A stretch of 5,195 nt of DNA from Nitratifractor sp. (GCA_015485845.1 WFSU01000011.1:1-5195); one strand, 5' to 3'; counted from the stretch's first letter, positions 1 to 4,483 are shown. Numbers and translations are program-made. The notes: generated from the letters alone by a model not told the origin.

Positions 1-785
1 CCGTAGACGTGGACATTGATTGTAAAAAAGTATTCCCCAAAGCGGCGTCGCACGTCCTCGGGCTGAAGGAGCATGATGTACGCCTGATCATCATAGTCGG
101 CGAAAGGTTCTCCGAGAAGATCGTTGTCGGTGTTGAACGCCTCCGTTTCCGCCAGACGCTGCGGTTCGCGGATGAGTAGATGGTACTCCCACACACCGCC
201 GCCGAGATCGACCGCTTTCCAGAGACCGGGAGTGACGGGGTAGCGACGGTGCCCACCGGCTATTTTGAGTGCATGGGGTTTTTGATAGAGCCCTTTTCCT
301 TTTGGAACCAATCCGAGATCTTTCAGCTGCTTTTCGCCTGGGAAAAATGGGATCTTGGCATCATGAAAGTATTCGTCGATGAATTCCTGCAAGTCATCGT
401 TGGCCGCTTCGAACGACGCAGCGGAGTAGCTGTCGTGGCAGATTTGGTGTATTGGTGGATGGTGGATGGTGGATGGTGGATGGTGAAGAGAAGGCTTCAG
501 CCTCACTTTGGGGTTGTCTTGTTTGGTGAGCGTCGGGGTGAGACTGAAGTCTCCACTTCCGGGGAGGGGTGAGTTTTCTTTGGAAGTGATGGCTTCAGCC
601 TCACCCGATGTGCCATGTGCTGTGAGCGTTGGGGTGGGACTGAAGTCTCCACTTCCGGAGTGGATGGTTTTGACTTTAGATAGAGGTGTTGCGACGGCTA
701 TGGATGTTGAGTCCGCCGGGAGGTGGATGGGGAGCCCCAGTAGAATCAGAAGGCTAATAGCAGGTCGGAATGCTCTCCGAATCAT
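1..785 (-). CDS. Secreted protein of unknown family with repeat-encoded linker (3' end beyond window)
   Basis: I do not recognise the family. The frame is open for 261 codons and leaves the left edge without a stop. The ATG at 785-783 is chosen because AGGAG lies 7 nt upstream (793-797) and the first residues form a signal peptide: Arg at 3, 4 and 7, a hydrophobic core at about 9-20, and likely cleavage after Leu-Pro-Ala24. Residues about 43-112 are read through palindromic repeats and a heptanucleotide array. They contain GSGDFS followed by (P/L)TPTLT twice (44-55 and 76-87) and an HHPP-rich stretch (101-111). From Cys116-His117 onward the sequence looks like a normal folded domain, with acidic and aromatic residues around 125-148, WEYHLL at 199-204 and many charged residues. 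No in-frame ATG occurs between the repeats and that domain. The start overlaps the cytochrome gene end by 32 nt, suggesting translational coupling. It could be a functional gene with an expanded linker or a gene being eroded. Confidence 0.7.
   Translation of the reverse strand, partial: MIRRAFRPAISLLILLGLPIHLPADSTSIAVATPLSKVKTIHSGSGDFSPTPTLTAHGTSGEAEAITSKENSPLPGSGDFSLTPTLTKQDNPKVRLKPSLHHPPSTIHHPPIHQICHDSYSAASFEAANDDLQEFIDEYFHDAKIPFFPGEKQLKDLGLVPKGKGLYQKPHALKIAGGHRRYPVTPGLWKAVDLGGGVWEYHLLIREPQRLAETEAFNTDNDLLGEPFADYDDQAYIMLLQPEDVRRRFGEYFFTINVHVY
457..484 (+). repeat. Heptanucleotide array, four GGATGGT units
   Basis: Four perfect tandem GGATGGT copies run from 457 to 484, preceded by a degenerate unit TATTGGT at 450-456. 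The array lies inside the minus-strand reading frame. Because 3 x 7 nt is 21 nt, it encodes a seven-residue period rich in His and Pro (HHPPSTI, then HHPPIHQ). The same heptad occurs three times at 1759-1779. Confidence 0.95.
490..660. repeat. Two tandem copies of an inverted CTTCAG-hairpin pair, inside a coding frame
   Basis: Four hairpins alternate in orientation: GGCTTCAGCC at 493-502, GAGACT-GA-AGTCTC at 540-553, GGCTTCAGCC at 591-600, and GGGACT-GA-AGTCTC at 636-649. They form two pairs (493-553 and 591-649) about 97 nt apart. The pairs share flanking sequence such as GTGAGCGT and CTCCACTTCCGG, so one pair is a duplicate of the other. All four lie in the open minus-strand frame starting at 785 and introduce no stop codon. 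Confidence 0.85.
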
Positions 786-1107
786 TCGCGAACTCCTGTA
801 AAAATTTGAGCAGATGATCATGCTCTTTGGCAAAACGATCGCTTTTGAGGTAGGTGATGATCTCCTGTGTGCCGTTTTCATCTTCGTGGAGCTCGACGAG
901 CTCTTTGGCGTGGTGGGCCAGCAATCCTTTCCACTCAAGGACGGTGGCCATATTGCCGCCAAGCTTACCGGATCCGTGGCAGTGGCTGCAGGCTTTGAGA
1001 TAGTACTGCTGTCCGACCTTCTCCTGCGTGACATGGGGAGCATGGGATTTGCCCCAGAGCAGGGGAGCAAACAGCAAAAAGGGGATTAGCAGGGTGTTAC
1101 TTCGCAT
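754..1107 (-). CDS. Small secreted mono-haem c-type cytochrome
   Basis: This 117-residue protein is a likely periplasmic electron carrier. Residues 1-23 form a signal peptide (Arg2, a hydrophobic core at 6-18, cleavage near Ser-His-Ala23). The haem-attachment motif CSHCH is at 40-44, followed by a Gly-rich GSGKLGGN as in small class I-like cytochromes. The only Met after the motif is Met53, nine residues on, whereas a class I distal Met normally lies much further downstream. The sixth ligand may therefore be a His (64, 65, 73, 95 or 97) or absent. The ATG at 1107 has AAGGAG 5 nt upstream; a longer in-frame start at 1179 lies inside the previous gene, has no signal-peptide logic and was rejected. 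It overlaps the thioredoxin-like gene by 11 nt and the next gene by 32 nt. Exact redox partner unknown. Confidence 0.87.
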   Translation of the reverse strand: MRSNTLLIPFLLFAPLLWGKSHAPHVTQEKVGQQYYLKACSHCHGSGKLGGNMATVLEWKGLLAHHAKELVELHEDENGTQEIITYLKSDRFAKEHDHLLKFLQEFANDSESIPTCY

Positions 1108-1615
1108 GGGAGCTCCTTGTATCGGGTAGAGGAGGATACTGTTTGCCGTAAAGCTTATCGAAACGCTTGAGGGCTTCACGCCCCCAGCGGATAAACTCCG
1201 AGGGCTTCCAATATCCGTAGATGATCATGTGTTTTTTCCCTTTGCGGTAGAGTTTCTCCTCCCTGGGACCCATGTAGACAAACGCCGGGGTCATGCTCAC
1301 CAGAAAACGCTCAGGTGCCTGCCCCGAATCGTCCTCTTCGATGCTGTCACTGCCGGTGGCGACATCGAGATCCAGTCGGACAAAGTTTGCCTTGAGAAAG
1401 GCAGAGACCTTGAGATCGGGAAACACTTCTTCGATCATTTTCGGGCAGTAAAAACAGCGGCGGGAGTGGAGGAAGAGGATAATGGGCTTGTGCTCTTTGA
1501 GTGCTTTCTCTTTGGCATCGTTGAGGTTTTGCATCCAGCCAAGTTGTGATGTTGTGATGATGTCGGCCGAGAGAGCTGTGACCCACATAATGCTCAGGAG
1601 AAACGTTCGTATCAT
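1097..1615 (-). CDS. Secreted thioredoxin-fold protein with CFYC motif
   Basis: The product has 172 residues. A signal peptide covers about 1-17 (MIRTFLLSIM..., cleavage near Ala-Leu-Ser-Ala17). The thioredoxin-like part starts near 27 with a helix of the type seen in periplasmic Thioredoxin_7/DUF255-like proteins, then strand PIILFLHS (44-51) and the redox motif Cys54-Phe-Tyr-Cys57-Pro. The cis-proline loop is Met108-Thr-Pro110. An acidic insertion (about 89-98) separates the central strand from the cis-Pro loop. A thiol-disulphide role in the periplasm is inferred, for example reducing cytochrome apoprotein cysteines or a partner protein; the substrate cannot be read from the sequence. The ATG at 1615 is chosen for its signal peptide and GAGGTGG just upstream; the frame is open to 1690 but that extension lacks a signal sequence. 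It is the first gene of an overlapping three-gene operon with the cytochrome and the repeat-containing secreted protein. Confidence 0.87.
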   Translation of the reverse strand: MIRTFLLSIMWVTALSADIITTSQLGWMQNLNDAKEKALKEHKPIILFLHSRRCFYCPKMIEEVFPDLKVSAFLKANFVRLDLDVATGSDSIEEDDSGQAPERFLVSMTPAFVYMGPREEKLYRKGKKHMIIYGYWKPSEFIRWGREALKRFDKLYGKQYPPLPDTRSSHAK

Positions 1616-1635
1616 GCACCACCTCGTTTCTGTCC

Positions 1636-1641
1636 ATTGTA
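1636..1641 (-). promoter_or_regulatory. Possible -10 element of the thioredoxin-cytochrome operon
   Basis: On the minus strand TACAAT (1641 to 1636) matches five of six bases of the sigma70 -10 box. A start about 7 nt downstream would give a leader of roughly 14 nt that still contains the ribosome-binding site. No convincing -35 box is seen at the usual distance; in Campylobacterota weak -35 boxes are common. Confidence 0.35.
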
Positions 1642-1730
1642 ATCTAACCGCCCTTAGAGGTGTTTGAAGCTGCGGGAAAAAATAGGGCACTTTGTGGGCA
1701 CATTAGAGAGGTGCGCTTGGCGCACCGTGT

Positions 1731-1779
1731 AATTAGTAATTGGTAATTGGTGATTAGTGGATGGTGGATGGTGGATGGT
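1731..1779 (+). repeat. Degenerate heptanucleotide array, seven RRWTRGT units
   Basis: Seven contiguous 7-nt units fill 1731-1779: AATTAGT, two AATTGGT, GATTAGT and three GGATGGT. All fit RRWTRGT. The last three are identical to the units at 457-484. Four nucleotides later comes a GTAG-tagged hairpin. Such heptad arrays recall the STRR repeats described in cyanobacteria, but the relationship is only an analogy. Confidence 0.93.
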
Positions 1780-1782
1780 TCT

Positions 1783-1804
1783 GTAGGGTTGGCTTCAGCC
1801 GACC
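1783..1804 (+). repeat. REP-like hairpin with 5' GTAG tag and TTCA loop
   Basis: GTAG (1783-1786) is directly followed by a stem GGTTGGC (1787-1793), loop TTCA (1794-1797) and GCCGACC (1798-1804), seven pairs including one T-G wobble. A GTAG tetranucleotide at the foot of a hairpin is the signature of REP elements recognised by RAYT transposases. This copy combines the GTAG tag with the CTTCAG core seen throughout the window. Confidence 0.75.
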
Positions 1805-1867
1805 ACACATACGTTCGCGTGTAATTGCACACACCGAAAAATGAAAAACAGGAGACCAGAGAGGGGC

Positions 1868-1883
1868 TGGGGCTTCAGCCCCA
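1868..1883. repeat. CTTCAG-core hairpin downstream of the NlpC/P60 gene
   Basis: TGGGGC-TTCA-GCCCCA is a perfect 6-bp stem with the TTCA loop, preceded by GGGGC. It lies 16 nt past the stop of the minus-strand hydrolase gene and could stall or protect the transcript end. It lacks an immediate T-run on that strand, so I call it a repeat rather than a terminator. Confidence 0.75.
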
Positions 1884-1899
1884 CAAGAGGCTGCTTGTC

Positions 1900-2667
1900 T
1901 CAGGAGTGCTTCGGTCGTACGCGGCAGATGCCACGCAGGCGGCGTCGGTAGGAGCCGATGTCGTAGCGGGAGATGGTGTTTTTGCCCACACCGCTCGAGG
2001 ATTGCTGGAAGAGGTGTTTCTTGGGGTCAACAATGATCCCGACGTGGCCGATACGGCGGTGGCGGGTGCGGAAAAAGATCAAATCCCCCTTCTTAGCATT
2101 TTTCATGGAGACTTTTTTGCCGTGCTTGAGGGCGTAGTCGTACTGGTCACCGGAGACTCGGGGGAGGTCGATGCCGTATTTTTTAAAAACCAACTGGGCA
2201 AACTTGGAACAGTCGATCCCTTTTTTGGGGTTGTTGCCGCCCCATTTGTAACGGATGCCGAGGTAGTGACGGGCGTCTTTGACGATCTTCTGAGCGAAGG
2301 TCATTTGCTCCTTGACCCGCAGGGTCTGACCGACGAGGATACGGTGGGTACGAAAGTCGGTCTGGTTGGCACGGATGAGATCCTGCAACGGCATGTGAAA
2401 GCGGCGTGCCAGAGCCAGTGGGCTGTCGCCGGGATGGACGACGTAGGGTTGTGTGGCACCTGAATAGGTATAGACTTTGATCGGTTGGCCGATGCGCAGA
2501 GTGGAGCGGTAGGTGAGGGTGGGGTTGGCTTTGAGGAGTTGTTTGATGGTCATGGCATGGCTGCGGGCGATGGAGTAGAGGGTGTCGCCTCGCTTGACGG
2601 CGTGGTTTCCGAGATTCTGGCCGAACAGCATGGAAAAAGTAATCGTGATCCAAAAGATGTATTTCAT
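1900..2667 (-). CDS. LysM-LysM-NlpC/P60 peptidoglycan endopeptidase
   Basis: The 255-residue product is an exported cell-wall hydrolase. Residues 1-16 form a signal sequence with a hydrophobic core and no lipobox Cys. Two LysM repeats follow at about 22-66 (VKRGDTLYSIA...LLKANP...LRIGQPIKV) and 76-118 (VHPGDSPLALA...LIRANQ...ILVGQTLRV); they should bind glycan chains. The NlpC/P60 domain spans about 123-252, with nucleophile Cys153 in GIDCSKF, base His208 in RIGHVGII, and Gln221 in LFQQSSSG where many family members have His; Gln or Asn is tolerated there as the third polar residue. The KGDLIFF motif is at 193-199. The predicted activity cleaves bonds in stem peptides. ATG 2667 has GGAAG 5 nt upstream. 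It is transcribed alone, divergently from hemJ, from the promoter at 2700-2727. Confidence 0.93.
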   Translation of the reverse strand: MKYIFWITITFSMLFGQNLGNHAVKRGDTLYSIARSHAMTIKQLLKANPTLTYRSTLRIGQPIKVYTYSGATQPYVVHPGDSPLALARRFHMPLQDLIRANQTDFRTHRILVGQTLRVKEQMTFAQKIVKDARHYLGIRYKWGGNNPKKGIDCSKFAQLVFKKYGIDLPRVSGDQYDYALKHGKKVSMKNAKKGDLIFFRTRHRRIGHVGIIVDPKKHLFQQSSSGVGKNTISRYDIGSYRRRLRGICRVRPKHS

Positions 2668-2699
2668 TGCACTTCCGTAATTGAATTATTGTGGATCGT

Positions 2700-2727
2700 A
2701 TTATAGTTAAGATCTGTTAATAATCAA
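2700..2727 (-). promoter_or_regulatory. Sigma70-type promoter of the NlpC/P60 gene
   Basis: On the minus strand TTGATT (2727-2722) is followed after 16 nt by a perfect TATAAT (2705-2700), about 33 nt upstream of the ATG. The expected leader is about 26 nt and includes the GGAAG ribosome-binding site. TCTGTT (2713-2718) and AACAGA (2730-2735) form a dyad that flanks the -35 box. Confidence 0.7.
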
Positions 2728-2808
2728 TAAACAGAAAGTGTATGGTGGTTAACAGTAAATGTATGGATCGTGACGTGTGTATTCATCAAAAAACAGGGGC
2801 AGATAGGT

Positions 2809-2814
2809 TATGAT
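2809..2814 (+). promoter_or_regulatory. Possible -10 element of hemJ
   Basis: TATGAT at 2809-2814 matches five of six bases of the -10 consensus and lies 26 nt before the hemJ ATG. No good -35 hexamer is found 16-18 nt upstream. The ribosome-binding site would be AAGG at 2830-2833, 7 nt before the start. Confidence 0.45.
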
Positions 2815-2840
2815 ACGGTACTATTTTTCAAGGTTTCGAT

Positions 2841-3353
2841 ATGCAATACTACCTCCCCATTTTGACTTTCCATGTTCTCTCTGTCCTCTCGTGGATGGCT
2901 GTCCTTTTTTACATGCCTCGACTTTTCGTCTATCATCAAGAGAACCGGGACAAAAAAGATTTTACTGACGTGGTCAAGGTACAGGAGAGGATGATTTATG
3001 TCGCCATCGGTCTCCCGGCAATGTGGGCGACGATCCTCAGCGGTGCGACCCTGCTGTACCTCAATCCTGCCCTCCTGAGCCAGGGGTGGATGCTGGCCAA
3101 ACTCGCGGTGCTGGTACTGCTGATCGCGTACAGTTTCTCGATGGAGCACTACCGAAAAATCCTCCTCGAAGACCGCTGCACCAAATCCGGCCAATTCTTC
3201 CGTGCCTACAACGAAGTCCCCACCATCCTCGCGATCCTCATCGTCACCTATGTTATTACCAAATCGATCCCGGTTTATTTCTCCATTGGGATTACGGCGT
3301 TTTTTGGGTTTGTGATTTATAAGATTTTGACGAAGAAGGTTGGTGAGAATTAG
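2841..3353 (+). CDS. hemJ: HemJ-type protoporphyrinogen IX oxidase
   Basis: The 170-residue integral membrane protein belongs to the HemJ/UPF0093 family, which oxidises protoporphyrinogen IX to protoporphyrin IX in the penultimate step of haem synthesis, replacing HemG or HemY. Hydrophobic segments lie at about 4-28, 52-74, 84-101, 126-141 and 144-162. Family landmarks are His11 and SWMAVLFYMPRLF (17-29) in the first segment, a long LPAMWATILSG helix (58-68), Trp83 with Lys87, the MEHYRK region (101-106), and the signature FRAYNEVPT (120-128). It is slightly longer than typical members because of a C-terminal hydrophobic extension. It is a lone plus-strand gene, divergent from the hydrolase and convergent with the SMR gene. 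The stop TAG is also the first triplet of a heptad array. Haem made here would serve cytochromes such as the one at 754-1107, but no operon link exists. Confidence 0.88.
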   Translation: MQYYLPILTFHVLSVLSWMAVLFYMPRLFVYHQENRDKKDFTDVVKVQERMIYVAIGLPAMWATILSGATLLYLNPALLSQGWMLAKLAVLVLLIAYSFSMEHYRKILLEDRCTKSGQFFRAYNEVPTILAILIVTYVITKSIPVYFSIGITAFFGFVIYKILTKKVGEN

Positions 3354-3378
3354 GAAGCAGGAGTGAGGAAATAGGAAT
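3351..3378 (+). repeat. Heptanucleotide array starting at the hemJ stop codon
   Basis: Four 7-nt units, TAGGAAG, CAGGAGT, GAGGAAA and TAGGAAT, fit NAGGARN. The first unit begins with the TAG that ends hemJ. A closely similar four-unit array in the same orientation relative to the gene ends the RND gene at 4776-4803; both are followed by TTTGG. Confidence 0.85.
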
Positions 3379-3386
3379 TTTGGGGA

Positions 3387-3407
3387 TTGGGCTTTAGTCC
3401 AATTTTT
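3387..3407 (+). terminator. Possible hemJ terminator built from a CTTCAG-type repeat
   Basis: TTGGGC-TTTA-GTCCAA (3387-3402, one G-T wobble) is followed directly by five T (3403-3407), 34 nt after the hemJ stop. The stem is short and AT-ended, so termination may be weak. The hairpin belongs to the same family as the other CTTCAG-core repeats (core here CTTTAG). Confidence 0.35.
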
Positions 3408-3408
3408 G

Positions 3409-3424
3409 TGGGACTGAAGTCCCA
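3409..3424. repeat. CTTCAG-core hairpin
   Basis: TGGGACT-GA-AGTCCCA is a perfect palindrome followed by GCCCC. It faces the 3387-3402 copy in inverted orientation, making a two-hairpin unit. The identical 16-nt palindrome recurs at 4717-4732. Confidence 0.85.
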
Positions 3425-3478
3425 GCCCCAGAAGCGCAGAGTATCAGAGGGTACGCGATAGCACACCGCATGCCTCTC

Positions 3479-3557
3479 GTGCCATATCTCCCGATATGGC
3501 ACGCATACATCACACATCAGGCGACAATAAGTCCATTCCCCATCGGGAGATGGGGAA
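3479..3557. repeat. Inverted pair of perfect hairpins with complementary loops
   Basis: The first hairpin, GTGCCATATC-TCCC-GATATGGCAC (3479-3502), has a perfect 10-bp stem. The second, TTCCCCATC-GGGA-GATGGGGAA (3536-3557), has a perfect 9-bp stem. Their central ten bases (3486-3495 and 3542-3551) are exact reverse complements, while the outer stem changes from CCAT/ATGG to CCCC/GGGG with pairing kept. The second hairpin begins 10 nt beyond the SMR stop codon and could act as a bidirectional transcript end between the convergent genes. Confidence 0.85.
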
Positions 3558-3566
3558 CGAGAAGGT

Positions 3567-3893
3567 CTACACTCCCTGCGAACTCAAATGCAACCCCACC
3601 ACTCCGACAATGATCAAAGCGATGCTGCCGATCTTGGCGAGGCTGACGGGTTCTTTGAAAAGATAAATCCCCACGATTGTGATCAGCGCCGTACCGACCC
3701 CTGACCAGATCGCATACGCCATGCTCATGTCGAAGCGCTTGAGAGCCAGCGTGAGGGCTCCGAGGGAGAGGAGATAAAAGACCATCATGGCTACCGAAGG
3801 TCCGATGCGGGTGAACCCTTCGGAGAGTTTCATCGATGTGGTTCCGGCCACTTCGAGGATGATGGCGGATAGGAGGTAGAGGTAGTATTGCAT
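3567..3893 (-). CDS. EmrE/QacC-type small multidrug resistance transporter
   Basis: The 108-residue protein has four hydrophobic helices (about 4-21, 33-50, 58-76, 84-104) and closely resembles E. coli EmrE. It should exchange protons for quaternary ammonium compounds and lipophilic cations across the inner membrane. Glu14, the shared proton and drug site, sits in LEVAGTTSMK; Tyr40, Tyr60 and Trp63 (AYAIWSGVG) occupy the same numbers as in EmrE, and SEGFTR (24-29) is conserved. These residues favour the Qac-type subgroup over guanidinium (Gdx) exporters. Only one SMR gene is present, so a homodimer of dual topology is expected. ATG 3893 is preceded by AAAGGAG at 7 nt; the open frame extends to 4040, but that extension only translates repeat sequence. 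Physiological substrate is not evident. Confidence 0.92.
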   Translation of the reverse strand: MQYYLYLLSAIILEVAGTTSMKLSEGFTRIGPSVAMMVFYLLSLGALTLALKRFDMSMAYAIWSGVGTALITIVGIYLFKEPVSLAKIGSIALIIVGVVGLHLSSQGV

Positions 3894-3922
3894 GGTTATG
3901 CTCCTTTCAATTGTTGGCGACT

Positions 3923-4090
3923 CGTAGGTCGGGATACCCTTATCCCGACGCAAGGTTACACGACAGAAATGGTTCATACAACAAAGGTAACTTTCATTGC
4001 CATCAAGAGGCTGGGATTTCAACCCCACAAAAATATACAACCATCACGGTTATTGCACCCAGTGTCGGGATAAGGGTATCCCGACCTACG
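3923..4090. repeat. Inverted-repeat element: two GTAG-tagged hairpins facing inward
   Basis: The left arm (3923-3949) and right arm (4064-4090) are perfect 27-nt reverse complements. Each is CG-GTAG-type foot plus a hairpin: GTAG at 3924-3927, stem GTCGGGATA, loop CCCT, TATCCCGAC; on the right loop AGGG and the foot CTAC at 4086-4089. The 114-nt centre contains a CTTCAG-family hairpin with one mismatch (4012-4027). There is no reading frame for a transposase. It fills the space between the SMR and DUF2164 genes; the left arm ends about 15 nt upstream of the SMR ribosome-binding site. The layout matches paired REP elements (BIME) or a very small MITE. Confidence 0.85.
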
Positions 4091-4135
4091 CGTAACACGC
4101 CAAAAACAATCCACAAAAATTCTACCCGCTACTTT

Positions 4136-4378
4136 CTACACCGCCTCCTCCATCGCAAACAAAGTCTCTTTCATTCGGTCGGTTTGGGATTCGATGACGC
4201 CGAGGGCATCCTGGAGACCGTGGTTGTAATACGCACTTCCGATCAAATCTCCGAAAAAATCAAGGAGAAACTCCGCGTCGAACTGGCCGATTTCATCGTT
4301 AAGTTCTTCGGCGAAGTAGGTTTTGATTTTGGAGACGAAGTGGGCTTTCTGTGCGGGGGAGTATTCTATTTTTTTCAT
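4136..4378 (-). CDS. DUF2164 family protein
   Basis: This is an 80-residue soluble, largely helical protein. It begins MKKIEYSPAQK and carries the blocks that define DUF2164: KIKTYFAEELNDEIGQF (17-33), AEFLLDFF (35-42), GSAYYNHGLQDA (47-58). Biochemical function of the family is unknown and none is inferred here. The start at 4378 matches the usual family N-terminus and length; an upstream in-frame ATG at 4438 would add 20 residues read from the large palindrome and is rejected. The nearest Shine-Dalgarno-like sequence, AAAGGA, lies about 10 nt upstream, longer than ideal. The gene is flanked on both sides by repeat elements, so it is probably a single-gene unit. Confidence 0.85.
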   Translation of the reverse strand: MKKIEYSPAQKAHFVSKIKTYFAEELNDEIGQFDAEFLLDFFGDLIGSAYYNHGLQDALGVIESQTDRMKETLFAMEEAV

Positions 4379-4405
4379 GAGGTGTTTTCCTTTGTTTTGC
4401 CAAGG

Positions 4406-4475
4406 GGGGTCAGGTGATTCATGATTCATCTGCTGCACTTCGTAACAGCAGACAAATCACAAATCACCAGACCCC
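4406..4475. repeat. 70-nt imperfect palindrome upstream of the DUF2164 gene
   Basis: Arms pair as GGGGTC/GACCCC, one A-A mismatch, GGTGATT/AATCACC, a CAT/ACA mismatch, GATT/AATC, a second CAT/ACA mismatch, and CTGCTG/CAGCAG around a 10-nt loop (4436-4445). Each arm contains a tandem heptad: GATTCAT twice (4416-4429 in register) on one side and AAATCAC twice on the other. It lies 28 nt upstream of the DUF2164 start and would fold strongly in a transcript. Confidence 0.85.
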
Positions 4476-4483
4476 TGAATTAG

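Larger units (their letters stand above)
1616..1899. other. Repeat-rich intergenic spacer
   Basis: No gene is seen between the thioredoxin-like gene and the end of the NlpC/P60 gene. The stretch holds the possible operon -10, a 7-bp perfect hairpin (GGTGCGC-TTG-GCGCACC, 1710-1726), the seven-unit heptad array, a GTAG-tagged hairpin (1783-1804), a degenerate GTGT/ACAC-type hairpin around 1811-1835, and a CTTCAG hairpin (1868-1883) ending 16 nt beyond the hydrolase stop. Short open frames here simply translate these repeats. Confidence 0.8.

Noticed and set aside
180..572. Plus-strand open frame of 130 codons
   Set aside because: It lies antisense to the signal-peptide protein and reads through the GGATGGT array and hairpins (WWMVDGGWWMV). 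It has no ribosome-binding site and no family resemblance.
508..801. Plus-strand open frame of 97 codons
   Set aside because: Its repeated LKSPLP peptides are translations of the tandem hairpin repeats; the minus strand has a better start, Shine-Dalgarno and signal peptide.
1825..2463. Plus-strand open frame of 212 codons
   Set aside because: It is the antisense shadow of the LysM-NlpC/P60 gene, whose domains and catalytic residues are clear on the minus strand.
3894..4040. N-terminal extension of the SMR gene to 4040
   Set aside because: The extra residues (VGLKSQPL and onward) are translated repeats. The start at 3893 has AAAGGAG at the right distance and aligns residue by residue with EmrE.
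3923..4090. Insertion sequence
   Set aside because: Terminal inverted repeats are present but the 114-nt centre has no transposase frame; a REP pair or MITE-like element fits better.
4406..4475. Integron attC site
   Set aside because: The length and imperfect folding are suggestive, but no GTTRRRY/RYYYAAC core sites flank it and no integrase or cassette layout is seen.
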